Shown here in pieces: positions 28,081 to 36,624 of a stretch of DNA of 64,000 bases (its first letter is position 1; each line of letters starts with the position of its first letter). The stretch covers positions 1,384,437 through 1,448,436 of the forward strand of contig NZ_ML660019.1 of the NCBI RefSeq assembly GCF_007004645.1, given 5' to 3'. The DNA comes from Aliiroseovarius halocynthiae. Its GTDB lineage: Bacteria > Pseudomonadota > Alphaproteobacteria > Rhodobacterales > Rhodobacteraceae. Below the pieces are notes generated by a model. It did no database searches. It was not told the DNA's origin and saw only the letters and a program-made list of their open reading frames with translations. The translations under genes and the position numbers were made by a program.

Positions 28081-29247
28081 CTAAGTCGTTACATCAAAAT
28101 CATAAATCCAATCGTATCGCCGCATCAAAGCTTGCGGCGCTAAATGCCCAACCAACCGCATCGCCGTGTGTCCAGCGCTGCGCACCAGCGGGTTGGAATA
28201 GTGATAGTTGCGCGCATTCTTATGTGCTTCGGCCACAATCTTGGCCGTGCGCGGGCGGCGCTTGTCCTGATATATCGCCGGTCCTTGCTTGATCCCGAAG
28301 CGATCCAAACAATCTGCCAGAACCCACGCATCTTCCAGCGCCATCACCGCGCCCTGCGCCATGAAGGGCAAGGTGGGATGGGCCGCGTCGCCCAGCAAAA
28401 CCGCTTGCCCTTGATGCCAATGCTCGGCCACCGGGTGCAGGAACAAGCCCCAAATATGCGCCTCGTCTATGCGTTCCAACAGCGCCATAGCGTCGTCACA
28501 AAAGCCCGAGAAAGCCGCAAGAACGTTGGCAGGGTCATCTTTGTGAAACCAGCCCTCGGCCGCCCAGTTCTGCCGTTCTTCGACGGCAACGATGTTGACA
28601 ACGCTGCCTTCGCGCAACGGATATGTCACCATGTGACGGCCCGGGCCCATAAAGACCGTTGCCTCGCTTTGTTCGCGCCCCGTGGCTGGCACCAACGCAC
28701 GCCACGCCACCTGCCCGGTAAATTCTGGTGTTGCCGCACCATTCAGCGCAGACCGCATCACCGAATGCAGCCCATCTGCCCCAACCACGAACCCCATATT
28801 CACGGGATCTTGCCCGTCAAGCGTGACCTCGGTTCCGTCGGCGCCCGGCTGTACGGATTGAACCCGTTGACCGCATGTCACCGTCACCCCAGCCTCACGC
28901 GCTGCATCAAGAAGGATCTTCTGCAGATCCGCGCGGTGAAACAGCAAGAACGTGTCGTCCGGCTTCAGCTTGTTAAATTTCATGTCCAGCACGCCGTGCC
29001 CCGACACACCGTCGCGCAGCCAAACACCCTGGCCCCGAACCGAATGAGCACGTGCCTTAGCGCCCAGACCCAACGCATCCAGCACCCGAACACCGTTTGG
29101 GCTGATCTGAAATCCCGCGCCGACCTCGGTAATGGCGGGTGCCTGTTCTAAGACCGAAACGACAGCACCGCGCTGGGCCAACGCCGTTGCCACCGCCAGC
29201 CCTCCGATTCCGGCGCCCAAAACGGTGATCTGCTGATCTTTGATCAT
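28081..29247 (-). CDS. FAD-dependent monooxygenase (salicylate/3-hydroxybenzoate hydroxylase type)
   Basis: A 388-residue class A flavoprotein hydroxylase. The Rossmann motif is VLGAGIGGLAVATALAQRGA (9-28), the DG motif is VVGADGLHSVMR (about 158-169), and the GD motif is VLLGDAAHPTLPFMAQGA (about 280-297). These are the three signatures of aromatic-ring hydroxylases. The likely substrate is a small hydroxy- or carboxy-aromatic. No ring-cleavage gene is adjacent. Start 29247 is at the flavin fold; the frame remains open to 29304. Confidence 0.88.
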   Translation of the reverse strand: MIKDQQITVLGAGIGGLAVATALAQRGAVVSVLEQAPAITEVGAGFQISPNGVRVLDALGLGAKARAHSVRGQGVWLRDGVSGHGVLDMKFNKLKPDDTFLLFHRADLQKILLDAAREAGVTVTCGQRVQSVQPGADGTEVTLDGQDPVNMGFVVGADGLHSVMRSALNGAATPEFTGQVAWRALVPATGREQSEATVFMGPGRHMVTYPLREGSVVNIVAVEERQNWAAEGWFHKDDPANVLAAFSGFCDDAMALLERIDEAHIWGLFLHPVAEHWHQGQAVLLGDAAHPTLPFMAQGAVMALEDAWVLADCLDRFGIKQGPAIYQDKRRPRTAKIVAEAHKNARNYHYSNPLVRSAGHTAMRLVGHLAPQALMRRYDWIYDFDVTT

Positions 29248-29310
29248 GCTGCTTCTCTGTCCCTGTTGCGCGCCTAAAGCGCTGAACTGGCATCGGGGCG
29301 TCATCTGCGC

Positions 29311-29343
29311 AAAAACAAAGGCGACGGAAAGCCCGCCGCCTTT
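29311..29343 (-). terminator. Rho-independent terminator after dksA
   Basis: Read on the minus strand, an 11-bp stem (29333-29343 with 29317-29327, one G-T pair) on a 5-base loop is followed by TTTGTTTTT (complement of 29311-29319). It lies 70 bases past the dksA stop and just upstream of the monooxygenase gene. Confidence 0.8.
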
Positions 29344-29412
29344 ATGACATGGTTCTTTTTCAAAAGGTACGCGACAAATTGCGCGGCCAATCGGCCAGCA
29401 CGCGCACCCAAA

Positions 29413-29835
29413 TCAATCGTCGCGGTGTACTTTCTCGCGACGTTCATGACGCTCTTGTGCTTCAAGGCTTAGCGTTGCGATCGGACGCGCATCCAGACGC
29501 TTCAGCGAAATTGGCTCGCCCGTGTCTTCGCAATAGCCATATTCACCTTCATCAATCCGGCGCAGGGCCTGATCGATCTTGGAAACCAGTTTACGTGCAC
29601 GGTCGCGGGTGCGCAGCTCCAACGCGCGATCCGTCTCTTCCGAGGCGCGATCAGCAATGTCGGGAATGTTGCGCGTGCCGTCTTGCAGGCCCTCAATCGT
29701 GTGGCGGCTTTCATCCAGAAGCTCGGCTTTCCAAGCTTCAAGCTTGCGCCGGAAATACTCCAGCTGCCTGTCATTCATGAACTGTTCGTCTTCGGCTGGC
29801 CGATAATCGTCGGACAGGAAAGTCTCGGCTTTCAT
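29413..29835 (-). CDS. dksA: RNA polymerase-binding factor DksA
   Basis: A 140-residue DksA that acts in the secondary channel of RNA polymerase with ppGpp. The coiled coil (20-98) has the DxxDxA tip motif Asp59, Asp62, Ala64 (NIPDIADRAS). The C-terminal globular region (YGYCEDTGEPISLKRLDARP) keeps only Cys102 of the four zinc cysteines of E. coli DksA; the others are replaced. Zinc-free or single-cysteine DksA forms are known in alphaproteobacteria and in Pseudomonas DksA2. A terminator follows. Confidence 0.93.
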   Translation of the reverse strand: MKAETFLSDDYRPAEDEQFMNDRQLEYFRRKLEAWKAELLDESRHTIEGLQDGTRNIPDIADRASEETDRALELRTRDRARKLVSKIDQALRRIDEGEYGYCEDTGEPISLKRLDARPIATLSLEAQERHERREKVHRDD

Positions 29836-30171
29836 ACCAACTCCCTCTTCTACCGGATCGCAGTTCCTGTCGAACCCATTCGCCAGTGGACGCCCGGTTT
29901 CTTATGGCGCTGATGTACACCCGCTAACATGGATTGTCACGCCTGAAAAACTTAACCCCGACAAGCTTTCCCGCACCCACCCTTAAGCCCCTGATAGCGC
30001 ATAACAATAGCTGCATCTTCTTAGAGCACGGCGTCATGTTCGCAGGATTATCCGCCGATATGAATGCTGTGAATCACCCCGCATCGCAGCGTCAAAACGG
30101 CCTGATACTTGCCAAAAGGCGTAGGCACAGTTAGGCCCCATCCAAGACAAGAACTTGATCCGAGGGATGTT
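29836..30171. other. divergent intergenic region, dksA / moxR
   Basis: A gap of 336 bases between the divergent dksA and MoxR genes. It must hold two promoters, but I could not assign either with confidence. No hairpin followed by T residues, repeat or credible small ORF was seen. Confidence 0.45.
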
Positions 30172-31017
30172 ATGACCAATCGCTTTGACGGAACCGACAG
30201 CTATGTAGCCACCGATGACCTGAAAGTCGCGGTGAACGCAGCCGTTACTTTGGAGCGTCCGCTTCTGGTCAAAGGCGAACCCGGCACGGGCAAGACCGAG
30301 CTTGCGCTTCAGGTCGCCAGCGCATTGGGCGCACGGATGATTGAATGGAACATCAAGTCCACTACTAAGGCCCAACAGGGTCTTTACGAATATGATGCGG
30401 TTAGCCGTCTGCGCGACAGCCAGCTGGGCGACGAACGTGTTCACGATGTGAAGAACTACATCAAGCGCGGCAAGCTCTGGGAGGCCTTTGACGCGGACGA
30501 GCGTGTCGTTCTGCTGATCGACGAAATCGACAAGGCGGATATCGAGTTTCCGAACGATCTGCTGCAAGAGCTGGATAAGATGGAGTTTCACGTCTATGAG
30601 ACCGGTGAAACCATCCGCGCCAAGCATCGCCCGATCATCATCATCACATCCAACAACGAAAAAGAGCTGCCCGACGCCTTTCTGCGTCGCTGCTTCTTCC
30701 ACTATATCCGCTTCCCGGACGCGGAAACGATGGCCAAGATCGTCGAGGTCCACCACCCCGGCATCAAGCCACGCCTGCTGACCGAAGCGCTAACCCAATT
30801 CTATGAAATTCGAGAGCAGCCGGGGCTGAAGAAAAAGCCCTCGACCTCAGAAGTTTTGGACTGGCTGAAGCTGTTATTGGCCGAGGATATCGACCCGGCC
30901 GAGCTGAAACGCGATGGGGCCAGCGCACTGCCAACGCTGCATGGAGCGCTTTTGAAGAACGAACAAGATGTACACCTGTTCGAGCGGCTCGCCTTTATGG
31001 CACGTGGACAGCGCTAG
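30172..31017 (+). CDS. MoxR-family AAA+ ATPase
   Basis: A 281-residue AAA+ protein. Walker A is GEPGTGKTEL (about 35-44), Walker B is VVLLIDEIDKAD (about 108-119), and sensor 1 is IIITSNNEKELPDAF. MoxR ATPases work as chaperones with von Willebrand A proteins to mature enzymes. The matching VWA gene is at 33785, but here four other genes intervene. Start at 30172 follows GAGGGATGTT. Its stop is 3 bases from the converging methyltransferase stop. Confidence 0.9.
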   Translation: MTNRFDGTDSYVATDDLKVAVNAAVTLERPLLVKGEPGTGKTELALQVASALGARMIEWNIKSTTKAQQGLYEYDAVSRLRDSQLGDERVHDVKNYIKRGKLWEAFDADERVVLLIDEIDKADIEFPNDLLQELDKMEFHVYETGETIRAKHRPIIIITSNNEKELPDAFLRRCFFHYIRFPDAETMAKIVEVHHPGIKPRLLTEALTQFYEIREQPGLKKKPSTSEVLDWLKLLLAEDIDPAELKRDGASALPTLHGALLKNEQDVHLFERLAFMARGQR

Positions 31018-31020
31018 ACC

Positions 31021-31533
31021 TTAGTCCAGCTGCAGTACAAGCGTGTCGCGTGTCGAAAGCTCGACACGCCAATTTGCGCTATCCTGATCAAAGACCTGCA
31101 TAATCCCACTCAGGTTCGAGGGCTCATCAACGATGATCGCCCAACCAGTGAGGCGAATATTGGATAGCAAACGCGAAAGAAGTGCGTGACGATCTGGCGC
31201 GGCGATCATGTGTAGCGTCCGGTCGCTCATCAGCACGTCAAACAGCGCGGTCGGATGGTATACCAACAAGTCGGCGACCTCGCCGGTCAGTGCCAAACCC
31301 TCCGCTTTCGCGACAGCCTCAAGATCGCTAATCCCATGTGGCGAGATATCCACCCCATGCACCTGATGTCCTCGGCGCGCGATGTCTATGGCATCACGCC
31401 CTTGACCACACCCGATATCCAGTATGGAAAGAGACTGCCCATCAAACGCATCAAACTGCTTGGCAATAAGCGTGTTTGGCGTCCCTAACGCCTGCGGCGT
31501 ATCGCGGTAGAGCACGTCATAGTCATATCCCAT
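31021..31533 (-). CDS. class I SAM-dependent methyltransferase
   Basis: A 170-residue methyltransferase. Motif I is ILDIGCGQGRDAIDIARRGHQVHGVDIS (about 37-64), with the acidic loop at VDIS and motif IV-like ALFDVLMSDRTLHMI. It is of the small TehB/UbiE-like type; the substrate is unknown. It is inserted between moxR and the lipoprotein gene on the opposite strand. A GTG two codons upstream is an alternative start. Confidence 0.8.
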   Translation of the reverse strand: MGYDYDVLYRDTPQALGTPNTLIAKQFDAFDGQSLSILDIGCGQGRDAIDIARRGHQVHGVDISPHGISDLEAVAKAEGLALTGEVADLLVYHPTALFDVLMSDRTLHMIAAPDRHALLSRLLSNIRLTGWAIIVDEPSNLSGIMQVFDQDSANWRVELSTRDTLVLQLD

Positions 31534-32154
31534 CCCCACAAGATAGCGCGCTTCCGGCCAACCTGAAACCCGTGCTTTGGGGCGACTTTCTGCGGCATAG
31601 GCGATTCGCAGTTTTCAGATCAATACGCCCCTCACCCAACAAATCAACTAGTATGTCTGTGAACGCCCCCCCACAACATATTGACAGAAATTACTTTTCT
31701 CACGCCGAATACCCCAAAGTCACTGGGTTTTCCTTGGTCTGGCAACACCTGCCCCTTATGCTCACTCATTGCCTGGGGGGGCATAAAAACGGTGTGTTTG
31801 TATTGTTATGGGAAACAATGCCTGCATTTCCGTTCGGAGATTAACGTGGCGCGCCAATGTGGTGCCGTGTGCCCGGTGGGACGGTCGCAGGCTGCATAGT
31901 GTGAAACGCGCGGGAATTGGGGGACATGAAACCACCCCACCCTGCGCATCCTTGTTACTTCCGAACGTGACCCTGTGTGATCAGGCCTCGCCTGTCAGGG
32001 ATCGCGTCGACCAGACGCGAAAAATCTGGCGATCTGATATCAGATCGACCGGGTGCTTGCATGTATTTGGGCGTCTTCGCCCTCTCCTGACACATCACAT
32101 CCGCGGTGGTCCGCCTTGGCGCGTGGCCTCTGACCGTTGTGAAAGGAGCCTTGC
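31534..32154. other. 620-bp gene-free region before the DUF2927 gene
   Basis: No reading frame here has coding character: the plus-strand frames at 31476-31844 and 31808-32182 are rich in Cys, His and Arg and run into the methyltransferase or lipoprotein genes. The segment contains a TTGACA at 31681, an inverted TTATGC/GCATAA pair (31756-31761, 31781-31786), and an 18-bp perfect palindrome at 32030. It may be a long leader or a decayed gene. Confidence 0.5.
32030..32047. repeat. 18-bp perfect palindrome CGATCTGATATCAGATCG
   Basis: All 18 bases are self-complementary with no spacer (centre between 32038 and 32039). It lies 108 bases upstream of the DUF2927 lipoprotein start, a plausible operator position. 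There is no T tract, so it is not an intrinsic terminator. Confidence 0.6.
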
Positions 32155-33570
32155 ATGCGGCTTTATCGCTCTTCCGTCTTGATCCCCGTTATTATTTTGT
32201 TGGCAAGCTGCATGGCGCCGGTGTCCAGCACACACACAGCCGCCCCCGGAAATGCTGTTCAGCGCGGCGCAGGCGCAGTCGACGTCACCAGCAGACGAGA
32301 CGGTCTGCCCAGTACACTACCTGCGATGAAGGCGTTTCCTGCCGCACGAACACATGGCCCAATCCGCGCAAACAGCTTGATTATGGGTGATTTTCTGGAT
32401 CTGGCGTTTCAACTGGAAAGTGGACGCCCCCTGCCCGTTTTATCGCGTTTTGAAGGCCCGATCGGAATCCGTGTATCGGGCCGAGCTCCGGCCCGGATGC
32501 AGGCCGATCTAGATCAGCTTCTCAAGCGTTTGCGCCAAGAAGCCGGGATCGACATTCAGCGCGGAACGTTGGCTTCGGGCAACCATATCACCGTTGAAAT
32601 GATCCCCAAGCGCGCGCTTCAACGGCAGGTCCCGCACGCCGCCTGTTTTGTGGCGCCAAATGTGACAAGTTGGAGCGACTATTTACGCAACCGTGGCACT
32701 GCGCGCACCGACTGGGCGCAGCTGCGCCAACGCAGGCAGATGGCCGTGTTCATCCCATCAGATGTCAGTCCTCAGGAAATGCGCGACTGCCTGCACGAAG
32801 AGATTGCCCAAGCACTGGGCCCGGTGAACGACTTGTACCGACTAGAAAACAGCGTTTTCAATGACGACAATTTCCACGCCGTACTCACCGGATTCGATAT
32901 GTTGATATTGCGCGCCTTCTACGCGCCCGAGATCAAATCCGGCCAATCCCGGGCCGACGTTGCAGACCGCCTGCCCGCATTGCTGATGCGTTTGAACCCA
33001 GCGGGGGGGACAGGCACCCCTCGGATGACACCAGCTACGCCCGCGCCTTGGAAACAAGCCATCGCAGATGCGCTGGGACGCGAAAAACCGATCCGGCTAC
33101 GTCAGGCGGCCGCGCAACGTGCCGTCACAATCGCGCGTGAACGCGGATGGCAGGATACGCGTATGGCCTTCAGCCTGTTTGCAATGGGTCGGCTTTACAT
33201 GCGCTCCAACAGCCACACTGCGTTCACCGCCTTTCAAGAGGCTGAAGCGATCTATCGTGACCGCGTGGGAACCGACCTTCATGCGGCACATATGGGGGTG
33301 CAGCTGGCGGCGTATGCCCTTTCTGCTGGCCACGCCGATCAAGCAATCGCAACAATCGACCGGCATGTGCCAGCGGTCACACAGGCACAGAACGCAGCCC
33401 TTCTGGCCACGCTTTTGATGATCAAAGCCGAGGCGCTTGATCATCAAGGGCACCAAAGTGACGCTGCGCGCGTACGGCTCGACAGTTTGGGCTGGGCACG
33501 GTATGGCTTCGGCTCGAACGCCCAAGTGGGTGCACGGCTTCAGGAAATCGCAGCCATCGCACCCGGTTAG
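32155..33570 (+). CDS. DUF2927 lipoprotein with C-terminal helical repeats
   Basis: A 471-residue lipoprotein: signal peptide with lipobox LASC (Cys20). The DUF2927 domain (about 70-290) includes ACFVAPNV, the DCLHEEIAQALGPVNDLYRL segment (residues ~200-219) and SVFNDDNFH. The HEEIAQ stretch resembles a zincin helix (HExxx) but the third ligand is not obvious, so peptidase activity is only possible. The C-terminal third (about 300-465) is alpha-helical and TPR-like (AFSLFAMGRLYMRSNSHTAF). AAAGGAG precedes the start. It lies between the MoxR and VWA genes, and could be an envelope partner of that system. Confidence 0.85.
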   Translation: MRLYRSSVLIPVIILLASCMAPVSSTHTAAPGNAVQRGAGAVDVTSRRDGLPSTLPAMKAFPAARTHGPIRANSLIMGDFLDLAFQLESGRPLPVLSRFEGPIGIRVSGRAPARMQADLDQLLKRLRQEAGIDIQRGTLASGNHITVEMIPKRALQRQVPHAACFVAPNVTSWSDYLRNRGTARTDWAQLRQRRQMAVFIPSDVSPQEMRDCLHEEIAQALGPVNDLYRLENSVFNDDNFHAVLTGFDMLILRAFYAPEIKSGQSRADVADRLPALLMRLNPAGGTGTPRMTPATPAPWKQAIADALGREKPIRLRQAAAQRAVTIARERGWQDTRMAFSLFAMGRLYMRSNSHTAFTAFQEAEAIYRDRVGTDLHAAHMGVQLAAYALSAGHADQAIATIDRHVPAVTQAQNAALLATLLMIKAEALDHQGHQSDAARVRLDSLGWARYGFGSNAQVGARLQEIAAIAPG

Positions 33571-33613
33571 GCAGAAAACGGCCCGGTTCGGGCCTCAGGC
33601 TGGGGATGCAAAT

Positions 33614-33775
33614 ATGGTTGTGATTGTGGCTTTCCTTCTTGGCGCGGCACTTGGCGCGACACGTGCGAAAAAACGCGGCGGGAACCGTTTGGACATGACG
33701 CAATATGGTGCAGTCTATGGGATTGGTTTCGCGTTGATTGCGATTTTCCTGACCATCCCGTTCACCCGCCTATAA
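33614..33775 (+). CDS. 53-residue small membrane protein
   Basis: MVVIVAFLLGAALGATRAKKRGG, then NRLDMTQYGAVYGIG and a second hydrophobic stretch (FALIAIFLTIPF). Two short membrane segments flank a basic loop. Similar ~50-residue proteins occur next to the CoxE/VWA gene in Rhodobacteraceae and are sometimes misnamed apolipoprotein acyltransferase (from memory). The stop is 9 bases before the VWA start, so the two are cotranscribed. Function unknown. Confidence 0.7.
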   Translation: MVVIVAFLLGAALGATRAKKRGGNRLDMTQYGAVYGIGFALIAIFLTIPFTRL

Positions 33776-33784
33776 GGCCTGCCT

Positions 33785-34969
33785 ATGTTCCTACCCTTCT
33801 TTGAAAATCTCCGCGCCGCAAACGTGCCGGTTTCCCTGCGCGAATACCTGTCCTTTCTGGAAGCGATGAAGGCTGGGCTGGTCACTTATGATGTCGAAGG
33901 GTTCTATTACCTTGCCCGCACCGCGATGGTGAAAGACGAGCGGAACCTTGACAAATTCGACCGTGCGTTTGCCGCCAGTTTCGAAGGGTTAGAGGCCATC
34001 AGCGCCGATCAGATGCTTGAGGCCGTCGACATCCCGCGGGAATGGCTAGAAAAAATGGCCGAGAAATTTATGACCCCCGAAGAAAAGGCCGAGATTGAGG
34101 CCTTGGGCGGCTTCGATAAGCTGATGGAGACGTTGAAAGAACGGCTGAAGGAACAGGAAGGCCGTCACCAAGGTGGCAACAAGTGGATTGGCACCGCCGG
34201 CACCTCGCCCTATGGGGCCTATGGCTATAACCCCGAAGGCGTGCGCATCGGGCAGGATCGGTCGCGTCATCAGCGTGCGGTGAAGGTCTGGGACAAGCGC
34301 GAATTCAAGAACCTCGACGACTCGGTTGAACTGGGCACCCGCAACATCAAAGTTGCCCTGAAACGCCTGCGCAACTGGGCCCGTGACGGCGCCCATGACG
34401 AGCTGGATCTGGACGGCACCATCCGCGCCACGGCCGAGCATGGCTATCTGGATGTCAAAACGCGTCCTGAACGAAGAAACTCGGTCAAGGTATTGTTATT
34501 TCTTGATGTTGGTGGATCCATGGACCCACATATCAAAGTGGTGGAAGAGCTGTTTTCCGCCGCGCGAGCCGAGTTTAAACATCTGGAATACTACTATTTT
34601 CACAACTGCCTGTACGAAGGTGTCTGGCGCGACAACTCCCGCCGCTGGACCGAGCAGATCCCCACATGGGACGTGCTGCGCACATATGGGTCCGACTATA
34701 AATGTATCTTCGTCGGTGACGCCTCGATGTCGCCCTATGAAATCGCCTATCGCGGTGGTGCGAATGAACATTGGAACGACGAAACCGGTCAAGTCTGGCT
34801 GGAACGCGCGCGTGAACAATGGCCCGACCATATGTGGATCAACCCCCTTCCCGAGCAACACTGGCGCTATACGCAGTCGGTTCAGATGATCAGCCAGATC
34901 TTTGAAGGGCGCATGGTCCCAATGACCATCGACGGGATCGAACGCGGTATGAAAGAGCTGGGGCGTTAA
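33785..34969 (+). CDS. VWA-domain (CoxE-like) protein
   Basis: A 394-residue soluble protein. The first 130 residues are helical and acidic (EYLSFLEAMKAGLVTYDVEGFYYLARTAMV); the VWA domain starts near residue 234 with LFLDVGGSMD (Asp241, Ser245). This MIDAS is DxGxS where classical VWA domains have DxSxS, so metal binding may be altered. It is the usual partner of MoxR ATPases, and a MoxR gene lies 2.8 kb upstream on the same strand. The stop overlaps the converging DUF3817 gene by 4 bases. Confidence 0.88.
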   Translation: MFLPFFENLRAANVPVSLREYLSFLEAMKAGLVTYDVEGFYYLARTAMVKDERNLDKFDRAFAASFEGLEAISADQMLEAVDIPREWLEKMAEKFMTPEEKAEIEALGGFDKLMETLKERLKEQEGRHQGGNKWIGTAGTSPYGAYGYNPEGVRIGQDRSRHQRAVKVWDKREFKNLDDSVELGTRNIKVALKRLRNWARDGAHDELDLDGTIRATAEHGYLDVKTRPERRNSVKVLLFLDVGGSMDPHIKVVEELFSAARAEFKHLEYYYFHNCLYEGVWRDNSRRWTEQIPTWDVLRTYGSDYKCIFVGDASMSPYEIAYRGGANEHWNDETGQVWLERAREQWPDHMWINPLPEQHWRYTQSVQMISQIFEGRMVPMTIDGIERGMKELGR

Positions 34970-35286
34970 ACCGCCCCTTGCCTGCGGACGACCTGTTCTT
35001 CGCGCTTCAAATACGGGTCATGTACGAAGGTGCCGAAGGGTAGCAGGCTGGCCAAAATAGCCCAGCTTACCCGCGCCATCGACAACCCACCATAGGATGA
35101 GGCAACAACCAAAGCCCCCATATAGGCAATGAACAACCAGCCATGTGCCATCCCGACCGTTGGGACAATTTCGCTCATACCTGCCCAGTATTTCAAAGGC
35201 ATGGCGACAAACAGAAGCAGCAAATAGCTCCACCCTTCGATGGAAGCGATTTTCCTAAACATCCAAATTGATCGGGCCTTAGTCAC
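34966..35286 (-). CDS. DUF3817 integral membrane protein
   Basis: A 106-residue protein with three hydrophobic segments (SYLLLLFVAMPLKYWA; GMAHGWLFIAYMGALVVAS; SWAILASLLPFGTFV), ending in a charged tail. This is the DUF3817 pattern (FRKIASIEGWSYLLLLFVAMPLKY). A GTG start at 35286 is chosen because AGGAG lies 6 bases before it. It diverges from the M48 peptidase gene. Function unknown. Confidence 0.85.
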   Translation of the reverse strand: MTKARSIWMFRKIASIEGWSYLLLLFVAMPLKYWAGMSEIVPTVGMAHGWLFIAYMGALVVASSYGGLSMARVSWAILASLLPFGTFVHDPYLKREEQVVRRQGAV

Positions 35287-35395
35287 GAGATGCTCCTTAC
35301 AAGTGCCTCTCGGGAATACACACGATGTTCACATCCCGACAGCCAACCGATTGTCGCACCTTTTCGCACGACGTTTTCTGCCCCATATAGGGGGC

Positions 35396-36076
35396 ATGAC
35401 CAAGCTTTTGCCGATCCTTCTGCCCATCCTTTATGGACTGATCCTTTACAGGTTCTCGGTCTGGCGCACCCATCGCGAGTTGGATGCAAAATCGACCCGG
35501 CTGGCGGACCCCAGATTAAAAGCACTGACGGATCGCATGGCAGCCAGCTTGGATCTGGCGGATATCCCGGTACACATCTATGAAATCCAACCCGTCAACG
35601 GGCTGGCTGCACCCGACGGTCGGATCTTCATCACGCGTGGGTTTTATGAGGAATACCTGAAGGGACGCGTCACCGCCGAAGAGCTGTCCAGCGTTATCGC
35701 GCATGAACTGGGTCATGTTGCGCTTGGCCACGCACGCAAGCGGATGATTGATTTTTCTGGCCAGAATGCCTTGCGCACTGTGCTGACAATGATGCTGTCC
35801 CGTATTCTGCCGGGCGCAGGTGTTTATATCGCAAGGATCCTGACGCGTCTGGTGGCCGCAGGCCTTAGCCGCGGCGACGAATACGAAGCTGACGCCTATG
35901 CCACGGCCCTGCTTATCAAGTCAGGGATCGGGGCCGAGGGTCAGAAAAGCCTGTTTGGCAAGCTGGACGAGTTGACCAAGGGGCGCGGTGGCGTCATGCC
36001 TGCATGGCTGATGAGCCACCCGAAAACCGCTGATCGCATCGCTGCGATTGAGAAAAACCAAGAAAAATGGGCTTAG
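35396..36076 (+). CDS. M48-family zinc metallopeptidase
   Basis: A 226-residue peptidase of the short M48 (Ste24/HtpX-like) type. The N-terminal hydrophobic segment (LLPILLPILYGLILYRF) may anchor it in the membrane. Zinc motif HELGH (His103, Glu104, His107), and the DEYEAD segment (161-166) holds the third ligand. MSHPKTADRIAAI near the C-terminus is typical of the family (SxHPxxxxRI). No PDZ or TPR domain is present. It overlaps the converging PIN gene by 4 bases. Confidence 0.92.
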   Translation: MTKLLPILLPILYGLILYRFSVWRTHRELDAKSTRLADPRLKALTDRMAASLDLADIPVHIYEIQPVNGLAAPDGRIFITRGFYEEYLKGRVTAEELSSVIAHELGHVALGHARKRMIDFSGQNALRTVLTMMLSRILPGAGVYIARILTRLVAAGLSRGDEYEADAYATALLIKSGIGAEGQKSLFGKLDELTKGRGGVMPAWLMSHPKTADRIAAIEKNQEKWA

Positions 36077-36624
36077 GCCTGATTTTCCAACGCCTTCCCC
36101 AAGCGGGGCAGTCGCGCCTTCTTCATCAGTTTGCGCAGGGTCCAACTGTCATCGCCTGACAGGCGAATAGCTTCATCCAGAACGCGATCGGCCAGCATCA
36201 CCATGTCAGCTGGATGACTGTCCACAAAACCCCGCAGAAAAAGATCCGGGCTTTCACGGCGCAGTCCTTCTTCCGCCAACGTGTGGCGCGGGAAATCGGC
36301 GTTGTTAAGCGTCAACAGCACATCCGCTCCGCCGGATATTGCTGCCGCCAATACATGAATGTCGTTCTGATCCGGCAACCAAAGGCGCGCTTCAACGCCA
36401 TCATGCGGACGAATGCTTGCCTTTGGCCAATTGGCGTTGAGAAGCGCGATCTCTCCGCGTGCGAAAGTCTCTTGATCAGGGCCAAACCGCGCGGCCGCAC
36501 GCGCCCATTCTTCCAGAATACGTGGGGACCAAAGCGGGGTGAACAGCCCCAGTTTTGCCGCGCCCAGTACCATTTCGCGCATGACGGTCGGGTACAGAAC
36601 GCAGGCGTCGATCAGAACCTTCAC
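36073..36624 (-). CDS. PIN-domain protein (RSP_2648-like)
   Basis: A 183-residue PIN nuclease-like protein. Acidic residues of a PIN site are seen at Asp6 (LIDACVLYP), in LPDQNDIHVLAAA (about 83-95) and in LLTLNNADF. It is longer than toxin-type VapC (~130) and has no antitoxin-like partner gene. Instead its GTG start overlaps the stop of the upstream rRNA methyltransferase gene by 4 bases (GTGA), so the two are cotranslated. The name RSP_2648 is from memory of the Rhodobacter sphaeroides orthologue. RNase activity is likely but the target is unknown. Confidence 0.8.
   Translation of the reverse strand: MKVLIDACVLYPTVMREMVLGAAKLGLFTPLWSPRILEEWARAAARFGPDQETFARGEIALLNANWPKASIRPHDGVEARLWLPDQNDIHVLAAAISGGADVLLTLNNADFPRHTLAEEGLRRESPDLFLRGFVDSHPADMVMLADRVLDEAIRLSGDDSWTLRKLMKKARLPRLGKALENQA

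Noticed and set aside
28144-29151. 335-codon plus-strand frame opposite the FAD monooxygenase
   Set aside because: Antisense shadow; the monooxygenase on the other strand has all three flavin signatures.
31476-32182. Two overlapping plus-strand frames in the gap before the DUF2927 gene
   Set aside because: Products are rich in Cys, His and Arg without any domain, and they run into neighbouring real genes.
36073-36624. PIN gene as a VapC toxin of a toxin-antitoxin pair
   Set aside because: It is some 50 residues longer than VapC, and its upstream overlapping partner is an rRNA methyltransferase of 401 residues, not a small DNA-binding antitoxin.
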